A stretch of DNA of 64,000 nucleotides from Ophiosphaerella korrae (taxonomy: Eukaryota > Ascomycota > Dothideomycetes > Pleosporales > Phaeosphaeriaceae), in the NCBI GenBank assembly GCA_028456385.1, contig JALNQF010000153.1:40218-104217 (forward strand), given 5' to 3'. A model generated the notes under the pieces. It saw only the letters and a program-made list of their open reading frames with translations. It was not told where the DNA came from and did no database searches. A program made the position numbers and the translations under genes. Shown here one piece after another: positions 20,164-31,437 of the stretch (its first letter is position 1; the number at the start of each line of letters is the position of its first letter).

Positions 20164-21882
20164 TTACTCCTTATCAAACCTAACAGCCGGCTGTTCCCTA
20201 ATCCACCTCAAATCCACCTTGTGCCCCAACAACTCCCTAATATTGCTAACGCCATACTTCATCATAGTCGGCCTCTCAAGACTAAGCCCAAACCCATAAA
20301 CCCGCATGTCCCTCGGCAAGCCCATCGGCTCCAGCATCTCAGGCCTGAACATGCCCGAATTACCAATCTCGAGCCACTTATTGAGGCCGGCGTGGAAGCC
20401 AAAGATCTCCATGGACGGCTCAGTGTAGGGGTTGTACGCGGGCTTGAAGCGCAGATTGGAGATGCCCATGTTCGCAAAGAAGTCTTCAAGGAAGCGCTGC
20501 AGGCCGCCGAGGGTGAGGCCGAAGTCAGCGATGACGCCTTCGATTTGGTGGAATTCGGCGAGATGCGTGGCGTCGACGGTTTCGTTGCGGAAGACACGGT
20601 CGATGGAGAAGTAGCGGGCGGGGCGCGGGTCGGCGGAGAGGCGGTGCAACGCCCAGGTTGAGACGGCGGTGGTGTGTGTGCGCAGGACGAGCCGGAGGGA
20701 TTCGTCTTCCGCCCAGGTATAGCGGTAGCCGATGGAGCCAAAGGCGCCGTCTTGGTGCACTTTTTTGACGTCGTTCCAGTATTGCTCAAAGTCGCGGGGT
20801 TTGGATTCGCGTTTTTCGCTTTCGGTGGTGGCGAAGAGCCGTTTTGAGCCAGACTCCATGAGGTCCATGGTGGCTTCGTTGGCGGGATCTAGGCGGGGCT
20901 TGTCGGCCTTGGGCGGGTGGGAGACGAAGAAGGTATCCTGCATGTCGCGGGCGGGATGTTGTTGTGGTACGAAGAGAGCGTCGAAGTTCCAGAAGCCGGT
21001 ATCGACATAACTATTCACTGTCAATATCACGCCCAGTACTTTGGCCTGAATACTCACTGTCCAGTCGGCATCTCAACGAAGCCCTGCGAGAAGAAGATAT
21101 TCCTAAACTCTTGCCTAACCTTATTCAAAGGATGTAACGCGCCAGCATCCTGGTTTGCCCCCAGTGCAGCAAAGTTATACGGCTTGAAATTCGCCGTTTC
21201 CCAAGCACCACTCGCCAACAGCTCGGCCGTCAAATCGGTATGCTCGACGGGCATCTCCTTTGCGTATTTCGGGCCCTTGGTAACCGTGTACGTTATAACC
21301 TTCGTAACAGACACCAACTTCTTCTTCTTCAAATCCGCCAGCAGCTTCGCATCAGCTACGGAATGCGACTTCTGGATACCCTCGAGCATCTCACGCGTCG
21401 CATCCTTCGGCTCGTCCGTTACAAGCAGCACAATTGAGTCGCCCTCCTTCTTGATCCACTTATTCTTATACCCATTTCCCATGCCCACACTGGCAGACTG
21501 CGCGCCCACAACATTCTGTAACCCAATTGTCAGCCAAAGCCACTCCTCTCCAGCCCCTCATACGCACAGGCAATTCCTTGATCGACACTTGCCCCGCCTC
21601 CTTGACGGCTTTCCACACCCGCAGCTCGTGACTCCCGTTCGCGACGATGCCTTCCGACTCGGGCGTCAGCACCACGCGATCCGAGTTGAGCGACGTATAT
21701 TCGACCATGGACCGGCTGGCCAGCCGATCCAGCGCAGCCTTGATCTCGGCCTGCGGTATGGCGGGGAAGTCTTCATTTGTTTGCAGCGTGGGCTTAGAAT
21801 CGAGCTTGTCGAGCACTTCCTGCGTGAGGTTTGGGCCGTGTGTTTCCGGTAGGATGGGCACAGGGCCCCGCACTCCTGGCAT
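20164..21882 (-). CDS. FRS2: Phenylalanine--tRNA ligase alpha subunit (cytosolic)
   Basis: Predicted 539-aa catalytic subunit of cytosolic PheRS, which charges tRNA-Phe as an (alpha-beta)2 enzyme. Exons are 21882-21568, 21515-21058 and 21010-20164; the introns are 52 and 47 nt and all phases match. The N-terminal winged-helix region is in exon 1. The class II core includes [19 protein letters not shown], motif 2 ([20 protein letters not shown]) and motif 3 ([13 protein letters not shown]), plus [12 protein letters not shown] for Phe binding. It aligns end to end with the yeast alpha subunit from memory of the family. The start MPGVRG is the first ATG of the frame that fits; upstream codons look like leader. 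Long open frames on the opposite strand are shadows. Confidence 0.93.
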
Positions 21883-22224
21883 GTTTGCGGCTTGGGGTTG
21901 GCGTTGCGCGGTGTTGAGGTGGGGTGTGTGAGTCGAAGAAAGTGTCGGAGGTCGGCGGGTTGGACATGCATGACTCACGGAAGCTGTAGTGGGGGGTGGG
22001 ACAAGAGCGGAATGAGTCATTAGGATGAGCACGTGACTGATACCGTTTTGGTCACGTGTTGCTGACACGCCACGGTCACACCACGCCTCACGTCTCTTCA
22101 CGACCCAGCGACCAAGATATCAAACACCCTAGTCCTTTCTCCACATAAACCTCAGCACACCAGCAGTAATCCCATACCCCCAGTCCTCCACACATGACGT
22201 CGTGAGACGATCAGAATCACACTA

Positions 22225-22637
22225 CAAGCGGGGTGCCAGAACGGATGGGCATGGCTCGTGCGCATACGATGCAATCGAATCCTAAGCACACTATATCTTC
22301 ACATACAATTCAGATCAGTACTATCTATATATACCCACCTCCAGCCTTCTGCACAGCCTCGCCACAATCCTTTGTATTGGCATCGTACTTTTGGATATCC
22401 TTGAGGTTAGGCTTGGCCTATTCTTCCTAGATTACAGTAGCTTGTAGCTGTAACCCAAGACGAATAGGCCAAGCTTAGCCTCAAGGATGTCCAAAAGTAC
22501 TGTGTCAATACAAAGGATCGTTGCGAGGACAGAAGGCTGGAGGTGAGTATATACAATACTGATCTAAGTTGGTAAGATTCGATTGAATTCTATGCGCATG
22601 AGCCATGCCCATTTATTCTGTTCTGGCACCCCCCTTG
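22225..22637. mobile_element. Foldback MITE flanked by TA
   Basis: 413 bp, almost entirely one long imperfect palindrome. The left arm 22225-22428 pairs with 22459-22637 around a ~30-bp spacer. The ends are CAAGCGGGGTGCCAGAAC and its complement GTTCTGGCACCCCCCTTG, with TA on both sides (22223-22224, 22638-22639). It has no coding capacity. Size, structure and TA target fit a Tc1/mariner-type MITE. It lies between the PheRS and kinesin promoter/terminator regions. Confidence 0.85.
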
Positions 22638-22894
22638 TAGATACCTATCTGCTCGCCCGCCGTGCTTGCGTGGATGTTTCGCACTAGTGGAACGTGTGGG
22701 GATGCGTGACGACGCGTTTGGAGGGCATTATGCTATGTCAAGAAAGCAAGATTCCTAATGTATTTTTAGGCGGCGTTGAAGATCTCTTGTTGTCTTATTT
22801 TTAGTTTGGAAAGTGAAAGGGTTGAGTGTTTGCGATTTTGATCTTGAGTATTATGCTGTAATTCGAAACTACTGCTACGACTCACCGTGATGTA

Positions 22895-24256
22895 TCAATC
22901 TAACCGCAAGCCTGCATTGTGACTACTGCCCCGCCCTCCAACCAGATCCCCCCATCCCAACGCCCTCACCGTCTCCCCCCACCTCCCCACTGCCCCATTA
23001 GTCGTAACAACCATCGAACTCCTCCCTACCTCACCCTCCCCCAAAAAATGCACCCTGAGCACCATCGTCAAAACCGACGCCCGAAACGGCACACGCCGCC
23101 CCTCCGCCCTCGCCCGAATCACCTCCTTGAGTGCAAAAAGGTCCGCATTGATTTGCCGCCCCTGCTGGCGCTCTTGAGGCGTTTGCTTGGACACGACGCC
23201 CTTGTCGAAGTACTCAGAGCCCGCAAGGTCAATGAAGACGAATTTGCCGCCAAGGTGTGGGGTGGATGTCAGGCAGTGCTGGACGGCAACTTGGGCTTGC
23301 TTGACGCGGGCTTCGTAGACACTTTTTTCAGCTTCGGCGGCGTCGATGCGGGCTTGGTTGGCGGGGCGCGCGGGGTTGGGAATGTATGTGCCTGTCGGGG
23401 TTTTGATCAACGAGGCGGTTTGCTCCTCGATGTAGATATCTGTTGCGCGCTTGCCGATAGGGACGAGTTCGGATTCGCGGTCAATGAGGGTGGTGCGTGC
23501 GGTGAGGAGGGGGCCGTTTACAATTTCGAGCTCGAGAACGGCGTGGGTGCGGGAGCTTTCGTCATGGACGGTTGAGGAACCGGTTTTGCGGAGGGCGAGG
23601 CCGGCGAGAAAGGTTGAGCGAAGCTCGTGGAAGGTCCAGCAAGGTTGGGCGACAATTGGGCGGACTCGCACCTTTCCATCTTCAAGGACTTCGGTTTCGC
23701 CGCGGATGTGCGTTTCACCATCAGGGCCTTCTCGGACATGACAAACTTTGCCCTCGTTTAAGAGGTCGTATGCACATTTTCCACGAAGTTCGTACAGCTG
23801 AATGGCGACACATAGGGACTCACTGCTCAGTTTGGATCCCTTGTTGATATCATCAATGGTAGTGAAGAGGTCACGTGCTGCTGCCAGACAAAGACCAAGC
23901 TGCTCGGTGTCTTCATAATCATAACCAATGATTGTATGCGTCTTTCCACTGCCAGAGTGGCCGTACGCAAAGAAGTTGCATGTGGCACCGGTCAGAACTT
24001 GGGGTAATGTGGGAGCAACCACGGTCTTGTAGACTGTGCTATTGACAGTGCTTGCTGGAAAGATTTGGTTGAAGGAGGCTCCGCTGTTCCATGTTGTCGA
24101 TCGGCCTGAAGTGGATGGAACTGAGAGGGACAGCTTTTGATTGCCATTGGATTGGGTGATGGCCTGTTGGATCTCTGCCGTAGAGGTCTCACTCGCACTC
24201 ATAGGCCGCCACCTAACGAAGACTTGGACAGACGGAGGATGCTGCTGAGATGCCAT
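22895..24256 (-). CDS. Divergent kinesin motor protein
   Basis: Predicted 453-aa single-exon protein that is nearly all motor domain. It opens with VQVFVRWRPMS. The P-loop is GHSGSGKT (residues 99-106), switch I is HDESSRTHAVLELE (SSR at 234-236) and switch II is DLAGSE (343-348), followed by INADLFALKEVI. Between switch I and switch II are about 107 residues against roughly 25-30 in ordinary kinesins, an insertion of about 75-80 residues with an Ala/Glu-rich helical part. There is no coiled-coil stalk, so partner and cargo are unclear. The ATG at 24256 is used; the frame upstream starts only at TTG. The nucleotide-binding residues look intact, so microtubule ATPase activity is possible. Confidence 0.85.
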   Translation of the reverse strand: MASQQHPPSVQVFVRWRPMSASETSTAEIQQAITQSNGNQKLSLSVPSTSGRSTTWNSGASFNQIFPASTVNSTVYKTVVAPTLPQVLTGATCNFFAYGHSGSGKTHTIIGYDYEDTEQLGLCLAAARDLFTTIDDINKGSKLSSESLCVAIQLYELRGKCAYDLLNEGKVCHVREGPDGETHIRGETEVLEDGKVRVRPIVAQPCWTFHELRSTFLAGLALRKTGSSTVHDESSRTHAVLELEIVNGPLLTARTTLIDRESELVPIGKRATDIYIEEQTASLIKTPTGTYIPNPARPANQARIDAAEAEKSVYEARVKQAQVAVQHCLTSTPHLGGKFVFIDLAGSEYFDKGVVSKQTPQERQQGRQINADLFALKEVIRARAEGRRVPFRASVLTMVLRVHFLGEGEVGRSSMVVTTNGAVGRWGETVRALGWGDLVGGRGSSHNAGLRLD

Positions 24257-26073
24257 AGGAAAATGGCGGTACTTGGAAAAACATAATTTCGACTTGAATA
24301 GACATAGATGCAATTGTTGCTGCCTGGTGAAGTCTCCCAGACAACGGCTCTAAAAAGTAGCGCAATGTTTTACGAGCGCCAAAGCATCACAGAATTCAAA
24401 GGAAGTCATACCACACCGACGCCTACGCAGGAAGAACTTTAGTGTTGAGCGGTAGAAGCTGAGCGAGTCTGCGACGAGAATACAGAAGGTGGTTGGGTCA
24501 GGCTAACGCGCATGGGCTCATGTCGGCATCCATGAAACTGGAGTAGTGTGGTTGGCCGTCACGCTCGATAAGCATAGAGCTTGGCATGAAAATAGTGGGC
24601 CAATAGGCCGGGTGAGGAGCGGGGGGGTTGGAAAAATTATTGATTCTAGCTTTGGCATGTGTTTGATGGTGTTACATACCGACGCTGATGATCAATGATC
24701 CGACGTCATCGTGCCGAAGGTAGCTACGGTACCCAGCAGGTTCTGATGGGACGGGATGGCTAGTGCGGGGCGTCGTCGGTCCAAGTCAATGCGAAGGATA
24801 CTGCGACGAGACGGACAATTGCTCGACAGGCCAAGGTGCAGACACGCAGGCCGACATGTAGCCAGCCTGGGCGGTGTTGGCGGAGGTTAGCCATTACTTG
24901 CAGCAGCCACCTTATTTTTAGAGGAGGGCTGCGCAGCAATTTCCAAAGTCCAGACGAGCGCCCGGGGACGGCAGCCTAGGCCCAAAGCAGAGGACGCGCG
25001 TACTGGGTGGTGAGGTCAGCAACACCAGACCAATCAAGGCTTGGCCAGTTTGGCAGAGGTTCAAGGCTTGCTGCGAACTGGCCAGGGGCAGGCTTGGCGT
25101 CCTCAACGGGAGACAAGGCCAGGGGCAAGCACTGGGGAGTATCCATGGCGGGCTGGCCATGGGGCAATGCAACGAGGCGTGGCGAACGTGGTGCGCTGCT
25201 GTCAGACGATAACGATAAGGTAGTGTGCCATGTCCGCACTGTGTAGCTGAGGTAGCTGAGGTAGCTGGTACGTGGGAGAGGCAGGTGGTGCAAGACAGCT
25301 GCAGGCGTTGTTGAGACAACGGCCGAGCACGCAAAGGCATCGATATGCAGGGTGGCCGGGGGCTAGGACGTGATAGCTGAGCGCCTCTTGATTTGGCAGA
25401 AGCAGCGATAACCGATCATGATGCCACACGCAAACCAATACTTGCGCCTGGTCACCCAGCCCAACAGAACAGCTCAGCAGCAGAAGCAGCAGAAGCAGCG
25501 GGAGCACCATCGCTCGGCTCACGCCAACACCTGCTCGATCCATAGCAGCGTTACCACAGTATTGAATACTCAGGATAGATATTCGGAATAGATTGGCCCA
25601 TCAATCAGCCTCCCTTCGGTGCTCAGCCGTAGCGCGGTCGAAATTTTTGCGGGTCGCCTGTCCGCTAGCGCGCTGGAGCTGCAAGCAGGTGCGACCCAGT
25701 TGCACAGTTGAGCTAAACCCAGTCCAGCCACCGGCGCGGGAAAAAGGGTGACAGCCTCTCTCTCTCCCACATACCTACTCTTGCTCTCTCACCCCAACTT
25801 CTCCTACGTCGCCCCCGCCGCCGTTGCGGTTGATTGCAAGCAACAGAGAGTCCACAGAGACCGTACACTCGTTTCTACGCAAGAGTCTCGTCTTCTCATC
25901 CCCGCCCGAGTCTCTTCTCTCGCTCCCTCGCTCGCGCGGCCGAGTACACCACCACGCCGCAGATGCGATAAGCCAGCACGCTCCTGCCACCACCGCAGCA
26001 TCGCAGCATCGCAGCATCACACCACCACTGCACACTTAGTTCCTATCCTACTGCCACACTACTAATTACCGCC
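24257..26073. other. Long intergenic region and leader with short repeats
   Basis: Separates the kinesin gene from the DUF3405 gene. It contains small tandem repeats: AGGTAGCTG units near 25245-25270, AGCAGCAGA units near 25482-25503 and GCATCGCAGCATC units near 25996-26022, the last two probably in the 5' leader of the downstream gene. ORFs here are GC-rich shadows without domains. Confidence 0.5.
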
Positions 26074-28269
26074 ATGCCTACCTCACGCTTCAACCCCGGA
26101 AAGCTGTTCATCCGGACGCGCTTCAACTACGAAAAGGTACCCGGTGCCGACAGCCAGGCCTCGTCGCCTCTGCCGCTCTTCAGCGCAAAGTCATGGGGCA
26201 ACAAGGCCACGCCGCCTGTCTGGGCAAACCGCATCCAGCGCCCACGCATGTCCTTTGCCCGCCTCATCACCCTCGCTGTCACCACGCTGGTCCTCGTCTC
26301 CATGCTCGCCACGGGCCTCTACAAGAGGCACAAATGGCACCAGCAACTGCGCCACGGCGAGACTCTGAAACAGTATCACTGGGAACACTACCCCAGGTAA
26401 GCATCACCAACAACACAATGCATCACCACGCTAACGCCGTCCAGACTGAATGGCTTCTTTAACGGTGTACGCACACTAGTCCCATACGGTGACTGGGTGT
26501 CGGAGCAGGACTACGTCAAGTACTCCCAGAGTGCCAACCCCGAGGACAACATCAAGCCCAAGTGGCCACACATGTCCAAGGATAACAAGGAGCCGCCCAT
26601 GGACCCCCAGCCCTTCGATCCCTACAAGTTTGACACAGCCGAGTACCTCAAGCACCACGACAAGGTCAACACCTGCTACCTTGACGAGGATGAGACTATT
26701 GATACTCCAGACATCTACGCCTACCCCGGTATCCCTCAAAACATGACTGCTCCCTTCTTCGGCTCATACGAGGAAATCGGCTTCGACGACAAGGTGTGCT
26801 TCGATCGCTTTGGCCGCCTTGGTCCTTACGGCTACTCTTACTCCAAAGAAGAAGGTGGCCTCGAGATGTCTGCCAAATCCGAGAAGGCTGGCGCTGACAA
26901 GATCTGGGGCTGGGAGAAGAAGATTGACTACCGCAAGATCAGCTGGGCCAAGGCCCAGAAGAGATGCCACGAGAAGAACAAGCATCGTTTTGAGAAGAAC
27001 GCAACCACTTCTGGCGATGAACCTCCCAAGAAGAAGCTTCCTCGTCATGCTTACATCCTCCGCACCTGGACTGGCTACAAGTACAGTGACTACCAGATTT
27101 TGACCATCCGCGCTATGATCAACGAGCTCGCCATCAAGTCTGGTGGCCAGTACGATGTCCACTTCCTGCTCCACGTCAAAGACGATAGCCTTCCCATTTG
27201 GTCTTCTGAGGAAGTCTACCAAAAGGTCATTGAGGACAACCTTCCCGAGGAATTCTGGGGTATGGCAACCTTGTGGTCAGAACAGCAGATGCGCATGTAC
27301 TACCCTGAGCCGTTCCCCAACAACGTCTACAACCACGCCAAAGCACCAGTGCACTCCGTCTACCGCAGCGCCCATTTTGCGCTACAGTGGTTCTCGCAAG
27401 CCCGCCCTGAGTACGACTTTTACTGGAACTGGGAGATGGATCTCCGTCTCACTGGCCACTACTTTGAGTTCCACAACAACATTGGCGAGTGGGCCAAGAA
27501 GCAGCCACGCAAGGGTCTCTGGGAGCGCTCCTCTCGCTACTACATTCCCGAGCTCCACGGCTCGTGGAAGAACTTCACAGAAATGGTCGAGGAAGAATTG
27601 TACAACAGCGACGAAAAGCCCGTCTGGGGTCCTCCCAAGTTTGACAACGCTGGTATGCTCCCAAGTCCTCCCGAGACGAAGCCACCCCACTCCTATCTCC
27701 AGGACAACTACGAGTGGGGTGTTGGTGAGGAGGCGGACATCATCACGTTCAACCCAATTTTCGACCCTGCGAAGACTAACTGGGTTTTCCGTGACGATGT
27801 GACTGGATACGACCTCGAGCTCCCTGAGCCACCACGACGCTGCGCCATCATCACAGTGTCGCGCTTGTCAAAACGGTTACTGGATCTGATGCACCGCGAG
27901 ACCTACCTCATGAAGCATCACATGTTCCCCGAGATGTGGCCCCCGACGGTTGCCTTCCACCACGGTCTCAAAGCCGTTTACGCCGCACATCCCGTGTACT
28001 TTGACCACAACTGGCCGCTTGAGGCGATCGACAACACCTTCAACAAGCCACCAAAACCCACCGACAGCGTTTTCGGCTGGGGAGAACACAACCAGCTGGG
28101 CAACAGTTTCTACTACAACGCCGGTTTTAGCTCCGAGTGGTGGCGCCGATGGCTAGGCTCCCGCGAAAATGAAAAGGGAGGGCCTGCAGCCGAAGAAGCT
28201 GGTACCGGTCGGTTATGCATGCGCTCAACGCTTTTCCATCCCGTAAAATACGAGAGGGGCTCCGATTGA
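26074..28269 (+). CDS. DUF3405-family type II membrane protein
   Basis: Predicted 715-aa protein: exon 1 26074-26396, 48-nt intron 26397-26444 (GTAAGC...CCAG), exon 2 26445-28269. It has a cytosolic N-terminal tail and one membrane anchor at about residues 65-87 (FARLITLAVTTLVLVSMLAT). A long lumenal domain holds DUF3405 features: PRHAYILRTWTGYKYSDYQI, VHFLLHVKDD, DFYWNWEMDLRLTGHYFEF and the C-terminal FGWGEHNQLGNSFYYNAGFS. The NWEMDLR segment resembles a nucleotide-sugar-binding acidic motif, so a Golgi glycosyltransferase role is often suspected. That is inference; I know of no shown activity. Codon use is strongly biased to C-ending codons, suggesting good expression. Confidence 0.88.
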
Positions 28270-29720
28270 TCGCACACCTTATTCAACGATATCAACTTTA
28301 ATCCGCGAGCATTCTACGTCACATGGCGCTGGTTATGCGCCGCCGTCTTAGATCACATACTTTCGACTCTCCGCATATTTAGCGCCAATGTCCCTTTTTT
28401 TTCTCACTGGCGTGCACAACTCATCGGGCGGCGTTTCATGGCGTTAACTTGTTCTTGCATCACGTATTTCCCCGACAAATGGAAACGTCTATTTTTCCCT
28501 CTTATTTAGTCGCGCAGTATACCTTGTTTTTATCGCCACAAAAGTCGACGGAGGTGTAATTAGCCGGCATTCGGCATCCGCTCTCTTTTCTGCGCGTGTT
28601 TTTTTTTTTGGAAAGCAGCACAGCATGTTGGATGGAGCAAGTGTCGATAACATTGTAAGCAGAAAGGGGAAGAAGGACGTAGGGGCTGAGTAAAGGAATT
28701 GCCATTTTTCCTAGTTGTATTTCGCACCTGGGAATTTTGGTTATACTGGGGCGTTTTTCTTTTTCTTTAGCATGTTTGATATGTGAAGATGATGGGAAGT
28801 GCTTTTGGGTGCAGGGTGTGCCGCCTTTTGCGAGCTCTTTGCTATCACTTGAGCGCTGGTACTCTGGTGTAGTTGTAGACTATGAAATCAATTGAAATAA
28901 TTTACAATTACGTTGTTGAATGGCCGTGCCGTGATTTCTGTGCATTGGTTTTTCCACGCGAGACTACTATCCAGGCAGTGAGATATTAGTCCATCGACGA
29001 ATAACCGCGTTTTAGTTTAACTGCACCAATATAAATGTCAGCATACCCTCCACCCATGCATCGCCCCGTTTACTCTCCCATAATTGTCAAGTCAGCACAT
29101 CCAGATCCAATGCCAACACGCATTCAAGAAATCCCGCTCCATCATCCAACCAAATGAGCCCTCGGCGTCGTGCATTCAGCTTCGGCCCTACCGCTGTCAA
29201 ATGAGCTGCGTAGGTACGTCTCGGCTGCGACAGCCGTCTTATTACTCTGACTTCCCTCGCTCCATCCCTTCCTGCTCATCCGTTGCTGACAATATCTGGA
29301 CAGTGAACACGCTTCATTGAAATTCATTCCTCATGACGATGGCTGGGCATTCGCCGCAGTCGGCTCCGCGCGCACAGCCTTGGCCTTTCGAATAACCCCC
29401 ATTGGTGCGCGGGAATATTGCCACTGCATTGCTGGCATAGCGGTGGGTAGGTGATGGGCAGGATTTGGCTCAATGGCGGAGGGAGAGAGTCTGCTGGTGA
29501 GAGGGCGATATGGTAGCTTGGCGTGGTATCGGCAAGTGGAGCGCGGCTCGGCATGGCGAATCCTATCCTTATCAACACCATCATGCGATTCCTAATGCCA
29601 ACCTTGGAATCCACGCGCACCAGCCGGTCTGAAAGCGCCACACCATACCACAAACCACGATAAGCCGACCATCCTCCCCATCCGCGCAATGCGCCCGCCA
29701 TCACACCCACCACCGCCGCC
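28270..29720. other. 3' and 5' flanks, no gene seen
   Basis: Downstream of the DUF3405 gene and upstream of the LicD gene. It has several T-rich runs (for example near 28600). The minus-strand ORF 29324-29893 overlaps the LicD gene start and looks like a shadow. Confidence 0.45.
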
Positions 29721-30725
29721 ATGAAGCCCCCATTTGACCTCTTCCTTTTAATCCTAGTAACGACAACGGCAACAATCGCCACCCCCCTCCCCTCAACCCC
29801 CTTCCCCGCCCTCCAGGGCCTAACGCGCCTCCACAAAGATGCCTCACATCTCACGCCCTCCACCCACCCGCACAAATTCTTCTCAGAAGCCACCTTCTCG
29901 ACGCACTACGACGGTCGCTTTGCCGCCGCCGAACTCCCGCATGCGACGCGCGCGCACCACCTGCGCCTTATGCTGCGGGCATACGTTGCCACTATGGCGC
30001 GCATCGGCGTGCGCACGTGGCTTATGCACGGGTGTTTGCTCGGGTGGTGGTGGGGGGGCAGGATTATGCCGTGGGATGCGGATGTGGATGTTATGGTTGA
30101 TGAAGCGGGGATGGAGGAGTTGGCGGGGTGGTGGAATATGAGTGTGCATGCGTTTCCCACATCCGGACTTACCGGGAGCAAGGGGGAGGGGGAGATGAAG
30201 TACCTCCTCGAGGTGAATCCGGGGTATATGAATGCGTCGACGAGGGATACTGAGAATGTGATTGATGCGCGGTGGATTGATGTGCAGACGGGGTTGTACA
30301 TTGACGTTACGACGCTGCATGTGCAGCCCACGTATTCCTATGCTGAGGACGACAACGAAGAAGAAGAAGAAGAAGAAGACGAAGAAGGCACACTCGACCT
30401 CTACACCAAAGACCAGCACGCCTACGCGTCGACACAAATCTTCCCGCTCCGCAAAGCGACCTTTGAGAACGTCACGGTGCACGTGCCGTATGCGTACGAG
30501 GCGGTGTTGCTGGAGGAGTATGGGGCAAGAGCGTTGGTTGAGACGGGGTTTCGCGGGTGGCGGTTTGATAGGGAGGTGGGGGAGTGGGTGATTACGGCCG
30601 AGGGCGAGGAGGAGGAGAGGTGGGGGGAGAGGCAGAGGTATGTGGAAGAGGTGGGGGAGAGGAGGGTGAAGGGGATGCAGAGGTTTGATGGGAAGATTAG
30701 GGATGGGAAGGATAGGGAGGGATAG
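29721..30725 (+). CDS. LicD/MNN4-type phosphotransferase-like secreted protein
   Basis: Predicted 334-aa single-exon protein with a signal peptide (LFLLILVTTTATIATPLP). The LicD-family core reads RTWLMHGCLLGWWWGGRIMP followed by WDADVDVMVDE, with the acidic triad Asp119, Asp121 and Asp123. Fungal members include Mnn4, needed for mannosylphosphate addition to cell-wall mannans in the Golgi; I infer a similar glycan role. An Asp/Glu run coded by a GAA microsatellite (about 30354-30390) interrupts the domain. The C-terminus is rich in Glu, Arg and Gly and strongly G-rich in DNA, where a smaller tail is usual. Confidence 0.85.
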   Translation: MKPPFDLFLLILVTTTATIATPLPSTPFPALQGLTRLHKDASHLTPSTHPHKFFSEATFSTHYDGRFAAAELPHATRAHHLRLMLRAYVATMARIGVRTWLMHGCLLGWWWGGRIMPWDADVDVMVDEAGMEELAGWWNMSVHAFPTSGLTGSKGEGEMKYLLEVNPGYMNASTRDTENVIDARWIDVQTGLYIDVTTLHVQPTYSYAEDDNEEEEEEEDEEGTLDLYTKDQHAYASTQIFPLRKATFENVTVHVPYAYEAVLLEEYGARALVETGFRGWRFDREVGEWVITAEGEEEERWGERQRYVEEVGERRVKGMQRFDGKIRDGKDREG

Positions 30726-31437
30726 TTTGGTAGTTGGGAGACTTACTAGAAGTTCTGCAGGACTTGTTGGAAATATGGGCGGAGAGATTAGATGCGAACG
30801 TAGAGGGCTGAGTGAACTGGTGGTTGGGAAAAGCAGTTAGGATACCCATCGAGATCTAATAATTGGATATATAGGAGATCTGAGTGAAAGAGTATGGGGA
30901 GTAGAATCGGGGATCAAAGAGCCTATTCGGCGATCAAGTTGGTACTCGGGACGCACATTGAAATCCAGTAACTAGCCACATCAGGAACCCGCGCCATGCC
31001 GCACCACACAGGTCCTGCCATACTTTACACAAACGCCAGATACTACCGCCATACGCAACGACCAGTAACATTGTGGCTTCAAACACTCAACCACAACACG
31101 CACCAATACAATACCACCACCCCAAACCAATCATCAAAAACGGCCCTACATTCCCCGCCCTCCCAGCCGCCACATCGCAGTCCTTTATCGCATCCGCAAC
31201 ACCCCCTCCTTCCCCATTCGGATAGTTCCCAATAAAACACCAGCTCCCCCCCACGCAGGGGTCGTTGTGCGTCGCGCAACCAAAGTTATTGACGTATGTA
31301 CGTGGGGGGCAATGCTCCAGGTTGACGCCGCGGGGTGGTATAAGTGCGGCATACTTCTTCTTTCTTTCCTGCGGCGAGGGCCATGCTGTATGGGCCAATT
31401 AATTAGCCTGTTTGCCTCTTGTTTGGGAAATTGAATT
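30726..31437. other. Intergenic, with a possible Cys-rich minus-strand exon
   Basis: Mostly non-coding space between the LicD gene and the amine oxidase gene. On the minus strand at about 31087-31398 an open frame encodes a Cys-rich sequence (HCPPRTYVNNFGCATHNDPC, then VGGSWCFIGNYPNGEG) without its own ATG. It could be an exon of a small secreted protein with its start further upstream, or chance. Confidence 0.3.

Noticed and set aside
19690..20661. 323-codon plus-strand ORF
   Set aside because: Lies antisense over the Phe-tRNA synthetase gene, starts in the tail of the 19151 gene, and has no domain; it is a shadow.
20917..21852. 311-codon plus-strand ORF
   Set aside because: Antisense to PheRS exons 1-3; composition follows the complementary frame.
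22919..23575. 218-codon plus-strand ORF
   Set aside because: Antisense to the kinesin motor domain.
25202..25543. 113-codon minus-strand ORF with an apparent signal peptide
   Set aside because: The Leu run is produced by a CAG/CTG microsatellite in the leader of the DUF3405 gene, and the rest matches nothing.
27143..27802. 219-codon frame within the DUF3405 gene
   Set aside because: Ser/Thr/Arg-rich alternative-frame shadow of a C-ending codon gene.
29324..29893. 189-codon minus-strand ORF
   Set aside because: Overlaps the signal-peptide end of the LicD gene on the opposite strand; no motif.
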